From: Parabacteroides massiliensis
Lineage (GTDB): Bacteria; Bacteroidota; Bacteroidia; Bacteroidales; Tannerellaceae
Direction: 5' to 3'
Length of the DNA: 64,000 bases
Assembly (NCBI RefSeq): GCF_900155425.1
Contig: NZ_LT700189.1
Coordinates: 1,543,787 to 1,607,786 of the forward strand
Of this stretch, positions 34,764-43,068 are shown piece by piece. The notes below the pieces were generated by a model. The model did not search any database. It saw nothing but the letters and a program-made list of their open reading frames with translations, and was not told where the DNA came from. How positions within the stretch are numbered: position 1 is the first letter of the stretch; every line of letters begins with the position of its first letter. A program made the position numbers and the translations under genes.

Positions 34764-35819
34764 ATGGAGTTTTCAGCCCAACAAATAGCGAGCGTTTTAG
34801 GTGGAACCGTCGAAGGCGACCCGGAAGTGAAAGTCAACAACTTCTCAAAGATAGAAGAAGGCAAACCAGGGACATTGACCTTCCTGGCAAACCCCAAATA
34901 TGAACATTTTATCTATAAGACAGAAGCAAGCATTGTTTTAGTCAACAATGACTTCACGCCCGCCGAGCCGGTAAAAGCCACCTTGGTCAAGGTAGCCAAT
35001 GCCTATGCTGCGCTCGCCATCCTGCTGAATATGGTGGAACAGGCTAATGTCAAGAAGGCAGGCATAGACGCGACGGCGTTCATCGCCGGTTCGGCAACGG
35101 TCGGCGAAGGATGTTATGTCGGCAACTTTGCCTACATCGGCGAAGATGTGAAGATAGGCAAGAACAGCCGCATTTATCCGCACGCTTATATCGGCGACCA
35201 TGTGACCGTCGGCGATAACTGTACGATCTATCCGCACGTGACCATCTACAACGGTTGCATAATCGGCAACAACTGCATCCTGCATGCCGGAAGCGTGGTC
35301 GGGTCGGATGGTTTCGGTTTCGCTCCCGAAGGCGAGAACTACAAGAAAATACCCCAGTTGGGGAATGTCATACTGGAAGACGACGTCGAAATCGGGGCCA
35401 ACACCACGATAGACCGCGCTGTCATGGATTCGACCATCATCCGCCGGGGTGTCAAGCTGGACAATCTGGTGCAGATTGCTCACAACGTGGAAGTCGGTGA
35501 AAATACGGTCATGGCGGCCCAGGTGGGCATTGCCGGTTCCGTTAAGATCGGCAGCCATTGCATGTTCGGCGGCCAGGCCGGGTTGTCAGGCCATATCCAC
35601 GTGGCGGACCATGTGGTCTTCGGCGCACAATGCGGCGTGATCAGCGATGTAAAAGAACCGGCGACCCTCTTAGGCGCACCGGCCATCAATGCAAAGGCGT
35701 TCATGCGCTCCAGTGCAATCTTCAACCGCCTGCCGGACATGTACCGCCAGATGGGACAGATGCAACGTGAGATAGAACGACTTAAATTGGCTATTGGCAA
35801 TGCGCACAATTGCCAATGA
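34764..35819 (+). CDS. lpxD: UDP-3-O-(3-hydroxyacyl)glucosamine N-acyltransferase
   Basis: Third step of lipid A synthesis. The 351-residue protein has the N-terminal uridine-binding domain (to about residue 105), then a left-handed parallel beta-helix of hexapeptide repeats ([24 protein letters not shown] and on) and a C-terminal helix ([19 protein letters not shown]). The segment [22 protein letters not shown] holds the conserved catalytic His. lpxC-fabZ and lpxA follow on the same strand. Confidence 0.95.
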   Translation: MEFSAQQIASVLGGTVEGDPEVKVNNFSKIEEGKPGTLTFLANPKYEHFIYKTEASIVLVNNDFTPAEPVKATLVKVANAYAALAILLNMVEQANVKKAGIDATAFIAGSATVGEGCYVGNFAYIGEDVKIGKNSRIYPHAYIGDHVTVGDNCTIYPHVTIYNGCIIGNNCILHAGSVVGSDGFGFAPEGENYKKIPQLGNVILEDDVEIGANTTIDRAVMDSTIIRRGVKLDNLVQIAHNVEVGENTVMAAQVGIAGSVKIGSHCMFGGQAGLSGHIHVADHVVFGAQCGVISDVKEPATLLGAPAINAKAFMRSSAIFNRLPDMYRQMGQMQREIERLKLAIGNAHNCQ

Positions 35820-35858
35820 ATAAATCATAAATTATAAATCATAAATCATATAGATCGT

Positions 35859-37244
35859 ATGCAGAAACAGAAGACGCTTGCCACAAGTTTCTCTATGCAA
35901 GGAAAAGGGTTGCATACAGGTTTGGATATTCAGATCACTTTCCACCCTGCACCCGAAAATCATGGATACAAAATCAAACGTGTCGACCTGGAAGGAGAAC
36001 CCGTAATCGATGCTGTCGCTGAAAATGTAGCCGGGACCCAAAGAGGAACCGTACTTTCCAAAAACGGGATCCAGGTAAGTACCATTGAACATGCGATGGC
36101 CGCTTTATATGCCTACGAAATAGACAACTGCCTGATAGAGGTGAATGCACCCGAATTCCCGATTCTCGACGGCAGTTCCCGTTTCTTCTGTGAAGAGATA
36201 CAGAAAGCCGGTTCCGTAGAACAAAACGCACCGAAAGATTATTATATCGTAAAGCACAAGATTGAAGTCAAGGATGAAGAAACAGGTTCGTCTCTCGTCA
36301 TCCTGCCGGACGACAAGTTCAGCGTCAACGTCCTGATTTCTTTCAATTCGCCCGTTCTGTCCAACCAGTTCGCCACGCTGAACGACCTGAGTGAATTCCC
36401 GACAGAACTGGCTGCTTCCCGTACATTCGTGTTTGTACGCGAAGTAGAGATGCTGTTGCAGAATAACCTGATCAAAGGTGGTGACCTCGACAATGCGATC
36501 GTTATCTATGACCAGAAAGTGTCGCAGGAAGTACTCGACAACCTTGCCGACAAACTGTCTATCCCGCATAAGGACGTACAAGACTTAGGATACATCAACA
36601 ACAAACCGCTGGTGTTCGACAACGAACCGGCACGCCACAAACTGATCGACGTGATCGGTGACCTGGCATTGATCGGCAAACCGATCCGCGGCCGCGTTAT
36701 CGCCACCCGTCCTGGACATAAGATCAACAACCAGTTGGCACGCATGATCCGCAAAGACATCAAGCTGAACGAAGTCCAGGCTCCCGTCTATGATCCGAAC
36801 AGCACTCCGGTTATGGACATCAACCGTATCCGCGAACTGCTCCCGCATCGTTACCCGTTCCTGTTGGTCGACAAGATCATCGAAATCGGTGGCAACTATA
36901 TCGTGGGTGTGAAAAACATTACGAGCAACGAACCGTTTTTCACAGGCCATTTTCCCCAGGAACCGGTTATGCCGGGCGTACTGCAAATAGAGGCGATGGC
37001 TCAGACCGGCGGCCTGCTCGTCCTGAATTCGGTAGACGAACCGGAACGCTATTCCACTTATTTCATGAAGATCGACGGTGTCAAATTCCGCCAGAAAGTC
37101 GTTCCGGGCGATACGCTGATCCTCCGTCTGGAGTTGCTGGCTCCCATCCGCCGTGGCATTTCAACCATGAAAGGATATGTATTCGTAGGCGATAAGTTGG
37201 TCAGCGAAGCCGAGTTTATGGCACAAATCGTAAAAAATAAATAA
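35859..37244 (+). CDS. lpxC-fabZ: Fused LpxC deacetylase and FabZ dehydratase
   Basis: Bifunctional 461-residue protein. Residues 1 to about 305 are LpxC, the zinc deacetylase of lipid A synthesis (GKGLHTG, STIEHAMAALYAYEIDNC with a zinc His, HKLIDVIGDLALIG with zinc ligands). Residues from about 320 on are FabZ, which dehydrates 3-hydroxyacyl-ACP (ELLPHRYPFLLVDKI, GHFPQEPVMPGVLQIEAMAQ with catalytic His and Glu). This fusion is a known Bacteroidetes trait. It physically joins the enzymes that compete for or use the same 3-hydroxyacyl-ACP pool. Confidence 0.95.
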   Translation: MQKQKTLATSFSMQGKGLHTGLDIQITFHPAPENHGYKIKRVDLEGEPVIDAVAENVAGTQRGTVLSKNGIQVSTIEHAMAALYAYEIDNCLIEVNAPEFPILDGSSRFFCEEIQKAGSVEQNAPKDYYIVKHKIEVKDEETGSSLVILPDDKFSVNVLISFNSPVLSNQFATLNDLSEFPTELAASRTFVFVREVEMLLQNNLIKGGDLDNAIVIYDQKVSQEVLDNLADKLSIPHKDVQDLGYINNKPLVFDNEPARHKLIDVIGDLALIGKPIRGRVIATRPGHKINNQLARMIRKDIKLNEVQAPVYDPNSTPVMDINRIRELLPHRYPFLLVDKIIEIGGNYIVGVKNITSNEPFFTGHFPQEPVMPGVLQIEAMAQTGGLLVLNSVDEPERYSTYFMKIDGVKFRQKVVPGDTLILRLELLAPIRRGISTMKGYVFVGDKLVSEAEFMAQIVKNK

Positions 37245-37249
37245 ATCAA

Positions 37250-37340
37250 TGATTTATGGTTTCAGATTTATGATTTATAGTAACGACAAGATACGATAAA
37301 CCATAAATCCGAAATCATAAACAATAAATCATAAATCATT
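37250..37340. repeat. A/T-rich palindromic repeats between lpxC-fabZ and lpxA
   Basis: Several copies of ATTTATGATTTAT and its complement ATAAATCATAAAT form an imperfect hairpin around a short centre. Related sequence lies at 35820-35852, 46022-46056, 48810-48846 and 49850-49912, always between genes. Confidence 0.6.
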
Positions 37341-38126
37341 ATGAACATATCCCCTTTAGCAGTCGTTCATCCAGAGGCTAAAATCGGTCAGAACACAACG
37401 GTCGATCCTTTTGCCGTAATCGAGAAAGATGTCGTAATCGGTGATAATTGCCGGATCTATTCGCATGCGACTATTTTAGACGGTGCCCGGATCGGCAACA
37501 ATTGCCAGGTATTTCCCGGAGCCGTTATTGCCGGTATCCCTCAAGACCTGAAATTTAAAGGAGAAATTACAACCGCCGAAATAGGGAACAACACCATTCT
37601 CCGCGAATGCGTGACCGTCAACCGCGGTACAGCCTCCAAAGGCAAAACTGTTGTCGGCAACAATTGCCTGATTATGGCTTATTCTCATATCGCCCATGAT
37701 TGCTTGCTGAAAGACAATATCATAATCGGCAATGCTTCACAGATAGCCGGTGAAGTCGAGATCGATGACTTCGCCATCGTCAGCGGTGGCAGCCTGGTTC
37801 ACCAGTTCTCCCGCATATCCAAACACGTCATGATCCAGGGCGGTTCCCGTATCGGCAAGGATATCCCTCCTTACACACTGATCGGACGTGACCCGATCGT
37901 GTACTGCGGCATCAATATCGTAGGGTTGCGCCGTCGCGGATTTACCAACAGCCAAGTGTTCCTGATCCAGGATATCTACCGTACGCTTTACACACGCGGC
38001 CTCAACAATACGGAAGCCTTGAAAGCCATCGAAACCGAATACGAGCCCAGCGAAGAACGGGATCTGATCCTGAACTTCATCAAATCATCCCAACGCGGTA
38101 TCGTCAGAGGTTCGATCGATGAATAA
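37341..38126 (+). CDS. lpxA: Acyl-ACP:UDP-N-acetylglucosamine O-acyltransferase
   Basis: First step of lipid A synthesis. The 261-residue protein is a beta-helix of hexapeptide repeats from residue 3 (PLAVVHPEAKIGQNTTVDPFAVIEKDVVIGDN), with the active-site His in MAYSHIAHDCLLKDNIIIGN and the LpxA marker GGSRIGKDIPPYTLIGRDP, then a C-terminal helical domain. Length equals E. coli LpxA (262). It closes the lpxD/lpxC-fabZ/lpxA cluster and is followed by a 22-bp hairpin. Confidence 0.95.
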   Translation: MNISPLAVVHPEAKIGQNTTVDPFAVIEKDVVIGDNCRIYSHATILDGARIGNNCQVFPGAVIAGIPQDLKFKGEITTAEIGNNTILRECVTVNRGTASKGKTVVGNNCLIMAYSHIAHDCLLKDNIIIGNASQIAGEVEIDDFAIVSGGSLVHQFSRISKHVMIQGGSRIGKDIPPYTLIGRDPIVYCGINIVGLRRRGFTNSQVFLIQDIYRTLYTRGLNNTEALKAIETEYEPSEERDLILNFIKSSQRGIVRGSIDE

Positions 38127-38184
38127 ATAATGTGCCAATATGCCAATAGGGAAATGAATTTAATTGGCATATTGGCACATTATT
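38126..38184. terminator. Long hairpin after lpxA
   Basis: A perfect 22-bp stem (38126-38147 with 38163-38184) with a 15-base loop starts at the lpxA stop codon. A further partial copy of the right arm (ATTGGCACATTATT) follows at 38187-38200. It probably ends lpxA transcription. Confidence 0.65.
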
Positions 38185-38210
38185 TTATTGGCACATTATT
38201 TTTATTTTAC

Positions 38211-38218
38211 TACTTTTG
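38211..38218 (+). promoter_or_regulatory. -7 box before the pRiA4b ORF3-like gene
   Basis: TACTTTTG matches TAnnTTTG and lies 25 bases before the ATG at 38244. Confidence 0.5.
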
Positions 38219-38243
38219 AACCGACAAAAAACTAATAACGACT

Positions 38244-38801
38244 ATGGTATTTAGATTTCTAATTCTATCAGATGAAGTTGACGACTTCAAACGTGAGATC
38301 AAGATTGACTCGGAAGCGACATTTCTGGATTTGTACAATGCCATTATGGATTCTGTTGGGTATACAAAAGATCAGATGTGCTCTTTCTTTATCTGCGATG
38401 ACGACTGGAGCAAGAATACAGAAATCACGCTGGTTGAAATGGATACCACTTCCGAAGTGGACAACTATATAATGGAAGATACACGTCTGGAAGAACTTCT
38501 TGAGGACGAACATCAGAAGTTGCTTTTCGTCTTCGATTATATGACCGAACGTGCTTTTTTCATGGAACTCCGCGAAATCATCCCCGGTAAAGACCTGGAC
38601 AAACCCGTGTGCAGCAAATCCATCGGTAAAGCACCTGTTCAGATCATGTCGTTCGACGAAATAGACACCAAAGCAAGCAACACCGATATAGGGGAAGACT
38701 TCTACGGTGACTCCGAATACGATATCGACGAACTCGACAAAGAAGGCTTCGACGGGCTTGGCGACGGGCCAATGGATAACCCGTACGACGAATTCAATTG
38801 A
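38244..38801 (+). CDS. pRiA4b ORF3-like (IS1096 passenger TnpR family) protein
   Basis: A 185-residue acidic protein with the pRiA4b ORF3-like fold pattern: FRFLILSDEVDDFKREIKIDSEATFLDLYNAIMDSVGY, FFICDDDWSKNTEITLVE and LLFVFDYMTERAFFMELREI. The last 50 residues are very acidic (DIGEDFYGDSEYDIDELDKEGFDG). Despite the IS-linked family name, copies are common single chromosomal genes in Bacteroidetes and no transposon ends are seen. miaA starts three bases after its stop, so the two genes are one unit. Function is unknown. Confidence 0.75.
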   Translation: MVFRFLILSDEVDDFKREIKIDSEATFLDLYNAIMDSVGYTKDQMCSFFICDDDWSKNTEITLVEMDTTSEVDNYIMEDTRLEELLEDEHQKLLFVFDYMTERAFFMELREIIPGKDLDKPVCSKSIGKAPVQIMSFDEIDTKASNTDIGEDFYGDSEYDIDELDKEGFDGLGDGPMDNPYDEFN

Positions 38802-38804
38802 CAA

Positions 38805-39707
38805 ATGGTCAATTCTCTTGTCATCCTTTTGGGGCCGACAGGAGTCGGCAAGACGGAACTGAGCCTGCGCATAGCGGAACATTTCGGTTCTCCGATCATT
38901 TCTTCCGACTCCCGTCAGCTTTACAAAGAACTTCCAATAGGCACAGCCGCCCCTACGGCTGAACAGATGGCACGCGTACGCCATTATATGGTCGGCACAT
39001 TGTCACTCACCGATTACTACAGCGCAAGCAATTTCGAAGAAGACGTGATATCCCTGCTCAGGGAACTCCATCAGACACACTCTACCGTCGTTATGACGGG
39101 TGGTAGTATGATGTATATCGATGCCGTTACGAAAGGAATCGACGACATCCCTACCGTCACCCCCGAAATCCGAGCAACCATCTACAAGCAATTTGAAGAA
39201 GAGGGCCTTGCCCCTATCCTTGCCGAGTTGAAGGAAGCCGATCCTTTGCATTACGAAGAGGTGGACCGAAACAACTACAAACGAGTGATCCACGCCGTAG
39301 AAATCTGCCGCATGACAGGCAAACCCTATTCTTCTTTCCGCACCAATACCCGCAAAGAACGTCCTTTCCGGATCATCCAGATAGGGCTTACCCGTGATCG
39401 CGAAGAACTCTACGACCGCATTAACCGCCGTGTAGACCAAATGATGGCCGACGGTATGCTGGAAGAAGCACGCCACGTCTATCCTTTTCGCGAATTGAAC
39501 TCCCTCAACACGGTCGGCTACAAAGAACTGTTCAAATACTTGGATGGCGAATGGACATTAGACTTCGCTATAGAAAAGATAAAACGCAACTCCCGCGTTT
39601 ATGCCCGTAAACAAATGACCTGGTTCAAACGGGACCCTGATATCCGATGGTTCCATCCGGATGAAGAAAAAGCAATACTGGACTATCTGGATCAACAAAA
39701 TTTATAA
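38805..39707 (+). CDS. miaA: tRNA dimethylallyltransferase
   Basis: Adds the isopentenyl group to A37 of tRNAs that read U-starting codons. The 300-residue protein has the P-loop GPTGVGKT at 10-17, [19 protein letters not shown] for tRNA/DMAPP binding, the [16 protein letters not shown] segment, and the end region [39 protein letters not shown] terminator hairpin follows 8 bases after the stop, and its core doubles as the left site of the second invertible segment. Confidence 0.95.
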   Translation: MVNSLVILLGPTGVGKTELSLRIAEHFGSPIISSDSRQLYKELPIGTAAPTAEQMARVRHYMVGTLSLTDYYSASNFEEDVISLLRELHQTHSTVVMTGGSMMYIDAVTKGIDDIPTVTPEIRATIYKQFEEEGLAPILAELKEADPLHYEEVDRNNYKRVIHAVEICRMTGKPYSSFRTNTRKERPFRIIQIGLTRDREELYDRINRRVDQMMADGMLEEARHVYPFRELNSLNTVGYKELFKYLDGEWTLDFAIEKIKRNSRVYARKQMTWFKRDPDIRWFHPDEEKAILDYLDQQNL

Positions 39708-39714
39708 AAAAAAC

Positions 39715-39747
39715 GACGAAGTTCTGATAGAACTCCGTCATTTTTTT
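39715..39747 (+). terminator. Terminator of miaA, overlapping an inversion site
   Basis: GACGAAGTTC pairs with GAACTCCGTC (one G-T pair) around TGATA, followed by A and T7. The central AGTTCTGATAGAACT is the left site of invertible segment 2. Confidence 0.8.
39720..39734 (+). repeat. Left recombination site of predicted invertible segment 2
   Basis: AGTTCTGATAGAACT fits AGTYYYN4GDACT exactly and is itself a near-perfect hairpin. The partner at 39918-39932 matches in inverse orientation at 14 of 15 bases. Confidence 0.65.
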
Positions 39748-39917
39748 GGCAAATATATGCAATATTTTACAAGTATAAATTATTCTTGCATACAAGTATT
39801 GACCGTTAATCAAATTTAACCATTTAGATAACCCAGAACGATCAAGGAATTATTCAAAAAGTTACAAAACCATACTATTTCCATATCAAACAGAAAGAAA
39901 ACCTAAAAAAACGCCAT
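39735..39917. promoter_or_regulatory. Predicted invertible segment before the second susC
   Basis: 183 bases between the two sites with no gene. On the minus strand there are two TAnnTTTG boxes (CAAATATA at 39750-39757 and CAAATTTA at 39811-39818 on the plus strand), but -33 elements are poor; on the plus strand only the weaker TATTCTTG at 39781 is seen. T7 (39741-39747) and A7 (39905-39911) each lie exactly six bases inside the sites, so a hairpin plus T run would exist next to miaA in both orientations. Confidence 0.55.
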
Positions 39918-39932
39918 AGTTCTATCAGAACC
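39918..39932 (-). repeat. Right recombination site of predicted invertible segment 2
   Basis: Plus-strand AGTTCTATCAGAACC; its reverse complement differs from the left site only at the first base. Confidence 0.6.
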
Positions 39933-40037
39933 ACGTATAAAACAAAAATAAATAGCGCCAAGAATATCCTCTTTCTATTTCACATAGGATATAATGGTCA
40001 AGAAAAATCAAACAACATTCTTTTAAATTATAATTCT
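39933..40037. other. Leader between invertible segment 2 and the second susC
   Basis: 105 A/T-rich bases with no consensus -7 box on the plus strand and no gene. If inversion brings a promoter into place, this would be the 5' leader. Confidence 0.5.
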
Positions 40038-43000
40038 ATGTTGAAAAAGTCAATTTTAGTAAATGCCATTTTGCTGACAGGTACTTTAGCTGTACCGGGA
40101 GGAGCTTGGGCAGACACAGCTCCGGTAAAGCAAAATGTCAGCATTTCCCAACAGAACGGGAAAGTCACATGTATAGTGGAAGATTCATTCGGCCCAGTAG
40201 TCGGAGCTTCCATAGTAATAAAGGGAACGACCAACGGAAACGTATCCGACAGTAACGGCCAAGTCATTTTGGAAGGCCTGAAACGAGGCGATATTATCCA
40301 AGTCTCCTTTATCGGGTATATAACACAGGAAATCCCCTACACCGGACAAACCGACATCAAAATCGCCCTGAAAGAAGATTCTCAAGCACTGGAAGAAGTA
40401 GTCATCGTCGGGTATGGCACGCAGAAGAAAGAAAGCTTGACGGGTGCATTGCAGACTCTGAAAAAAGAAAAGCTGACGGATATCACGACACCTTCAGTTG
40501 AAAACATGTTGAATGGTAAGATCTCAGGTGTGTATGTAGCACCGGGTTCTGGGCAACCAGGAGCAAGCGGCGCCGTAGTAGTGCGTGGAAAAGCAACACT
40601 GAATGGTTCGACTGCTCCCTTATGGGTAATCGATGGGGTAATTGTCGGAGATGGTGCCGGACTATTGAATCCGTCTGATATCGAAACGATGACAATCCTA
40701 AAAGACGCAGCATCCACAGCTATCTACGGTTCGGAAGGTGCTAACGGGGTTATCCTTGTAACGACCAAATCCGGACGAAGTGGAGATCTACAGGTTAGTG
40801 CATCTGCCAAGTTAGGAATCAGTACATTAAATAATGGTAATATGCAAATGATGGATGGTGCAGAATTGTATGACTATTTTGCTTCATTCAGCAATGCCGA
40901 AACACTCAATTTTCCACGTTGGAATCCCGAATTACGGAATTCAAACTTCGATTGGTGGGATCTGGCTACTCAAACCGGATTCACACAGGAGTATAACATT
41001 TCACTTTCCGGTGGAACCGATAAGATCAATTCCTACTTTTCTTTAGGTTACTATGATGAAGAAGGAGCTGTGAAAGGATACGACTATTCCCGTTATAACT
41101 TCCGTTACAAATCGAATTATAAACCTTTTAAATGGCTAACAATTAAACCGTCCATATCGGGTGCTATGCGTGATGTAACTGATGCGCAATATTCGGTTAC
41201 TGCAATGTATTCTATGCTCCCATGGGATAGTCCATACGATGAGAACGGTAATCTGGTTCCTCATTACTATTCGGGTTGGGTAAACAATACGCCGACAAAC
41301 TACTTATTAGATTTGTCATACGGAAATCATACAGACTATAAAACATATGAGTTTTTAGGGAATGTTGATTTCGACATAAAAATAACCGATTGGTTGACTT
41401 TCCATTCCGTGAACAGTTATAAATACCAAAATTATTATTATCATTCTTATACAGACCCTCGCAGTAGCGGTGCATCAGGCGTAAATGGTCGTATTGACGA
41501 ATATCAGAGTAATATGGTTCGACGCTATACCAACCAGTATTTGTCATTCAGTAAGCAGTTCAACAAACATTCGATAGAAGCCGTATTGGCATATGAGTTT
41601 AAAGACTACCAAAGTAAAGTCGTTCAAGCCAAAGGAACCGGTTTTGCTCCAGGATTCGAGGTGTTGGATGTAGCAGCTTTACCTGAAGCGACAAAAGGCA
41701 GTTTGAGCGAATCGGCTATACAGTCATATTTTGCCCGTGCCAACTATTCATATGATAATAAATATGTAGCAGAAGTTTCTATTCGTCGCGATGGTGCATC
41801 CAATTTCGGGGATAATGCCCGATACGGTAATTTCTATTCTATAAGTGGCGGTTGGAATATCCACCGTGAAAATTGGTTTAAAGCCGACTGGGTAGATATT
41901 TTAAAAGTACGTGCATCATATGGTACAATGGGAAACAGACCGGGAGTACTTTATCCACAATACGCGCTTTATTCAGTCTCCGCCAATTATAACGGCGTGC
42001 CTGCAACACTGATCAATCAAGTTGGAAATCCGGACTTAACCTGGGAGCAAACTTCTACGTTCGGTATCGGTTTGGACGCGAATCTTTTTAGCAACCGTTT
42101 ACGTATTTCACTCGATTACTATAATAAATACACGACCGATGTCTTATATAAGACACCAGTATCCGGATTAACCGGTGTTACCAGTCGTTGGCAGAATGTT
42201 GGTGAAATCAGTAACAAAGGTATTGAACTGACAATCGGAGGAAACATCATCCAAACAAAAGACTGGAATTGGAGCTTGGAAGCCAATATGGGGCATAATA
42301 AGAATATCGTAGAAAAATTGTATGGCGATGATCCAGAAATGCAAATTATAGGTGGTGGAGATATTAATATTGCAGGTACTGCAAGTAAGATTCTTAAAGC
42401 AGGTTACAGCAGCGATGCCTTTTTTATACAAGAATGGGCAGGTGTCAATCCTGAAACAGGTGCAGCTCAATGGTATACGACAGCCGAAAATGGCAGCCGG
42501 GTTCTTACTGAAGATTATGCTAAAGCCGACCGGGTTATTTGCCCACCTTCCACACCAAAGCTATTTGGAGGTTTCAACACTTCTATTAGTTGGAAAAGTA
42601 TAGACTTTAATGCCGTATTCGGTTTTTCAATCGGAGGAAAGATTTACAATTACTCCCGCTTGGAATACGATTCTGATGGCACTTATACAGATCGCAACCA
42701 GATGAAGTTAAAGGATGGTTGGAGCCGTTGGGAAAAACCCGGCGATATTGCGACTCATCCGGTAGCTTCAATGGACAATCTATCCCAGTCCAATAAAGCA
42801 TCTACTCGCTTTCTGGAAAACAGCGATTATTTGAAACTCCGTTCACTGAGTATCGGATATAACATGAGTTTGCCTCAATATCATATTCAGAATCTACGTG
42901 TATTCTTTAGCGGAGAAAATTTATTGACTGTTACTGGTTATTCCGGTGTTGATCCAGAAATTCCAGCAGATGAAAATTCGGTTATCGGTTCTGCGGGACC

Positions 43001-43055
43001 TGCTGTTTATCCATCTACCCGCAAATACATGTTTGGTCTTAATTTAACTTTTTAA
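40038..43055 (+). CDS. SusC/RagA family TonB-linked outer membrane protein (second pair)
   Basis: A 1005-residue SusC-type importer. A signal peptide (cut near GGAWAD) is followed by a carboxypeptidase-regulatory-like domain (VEDSFGPVVGASIVIKGTTNGNVSD), the SusC signature EEVVIVGYGTQKKESLTGAL, a plug (DIETMTILKDAASTAIYGSEGANGVILVTTKSG) and a barrel ending in MFGLNLTF. The partner SusD starts 13 bases later. Wobble bases are more A/T-rich than in neighbouring housekeeping genes, which may reflect later acquisition. No enzyme genes are near, so the ligand is open. It lies behind a predicted invertible segment. Confidence 0.94.
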   Translation: MLKKSILVNAILLTGTLAVPGGAWADTAPVKQNVSISQQNGKVTCIVEDSFGPVVGASIVIKGTTNGNVSDSNGQVILEGLKRGDIIQVSFIGYITQEIPYTGQTDIKIALKEDSQALEEVVIVGYGTQKKESLTGALQTLKKEKLTDITTPSVENMLNGKISGVYVAPGSGQPGASGAVVVRGKATLNGSTAPLWVIDGVIVGDGAGLLNPSDIETMTILKDAASTAIYGSEGANGVILVTTKSGRSGDLQVSASAKLGISTLNNGNMQMMDGAELYDYFASFSNAETLNFPRWNPELRNSNFDWWDLATQTGFTQEYNISLSGGTDKINSYFSLGYYDEEGAVKGYDYSRYNFRYKSNYKPFKWLTIKPSISGAMRDVTDAQYSVTAMYSMLPWDSPYDENGNLVPHYYSGWVNNTPTNYLLDLSYGNHTDYKTYEFLGNVDFDIKITDWLTFHSVNSYKYQNYYYHSYTDPRSSGASGVNGRIDEYQSNMVRRYTNQYLSFSKQFNKHSIEAVLAYEFKDYQSKVVQAKGTGFAPGFEVLDVAALPEATKGSLSESAIQSYFARANYSYDNKYVAEVSIRRDGASNFGDNARYGNFYSISGGWNIHRENWFKADWVDILKVRASYGTMGNRPGVLYPQYALYSVSANYNGVPATLINQVGNPDLTWEQTSTFGIGLDANLFSNRLRISLDYYNKYTTDVLYKTPVSGLTGVTSRWQNVGEISNKGIELTIGGNIIQTKDWNWSLEANMGHNKNIVEKLYGDDPEMQIIGGGDINIAGTASKILKAGYSSDAFFIQEWAGVNPETGAAQWYTTAENGSRVLTEDYAKADRVICPPSTPKLFGGFNTSISWKSIDFNAVFGFSIGGKIYNYSRLEYDSDGTYTDRNQMKLKDGWSRWEKPGDIATHPVASMDNLSQSNKASTRFLENSDYLKLRSLSIGYNMSLPQYHIQNLRVFFSGENLLTVTGYSGVDPEIPADENSVIGSAGPAVYPSTRKYMFGLNLTF

Positions 43056-43068
43056 CACGTAAGTTTTT

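Noticed and set aside
38244-38801. IS1096-type transposon passenger gene as a sign of an insertion sequence
   Set aside because: No transposase, terminal repeats or target duplication are seen, and the gene is tightly joined to miaA; the family name alone does not mean a mobile element.
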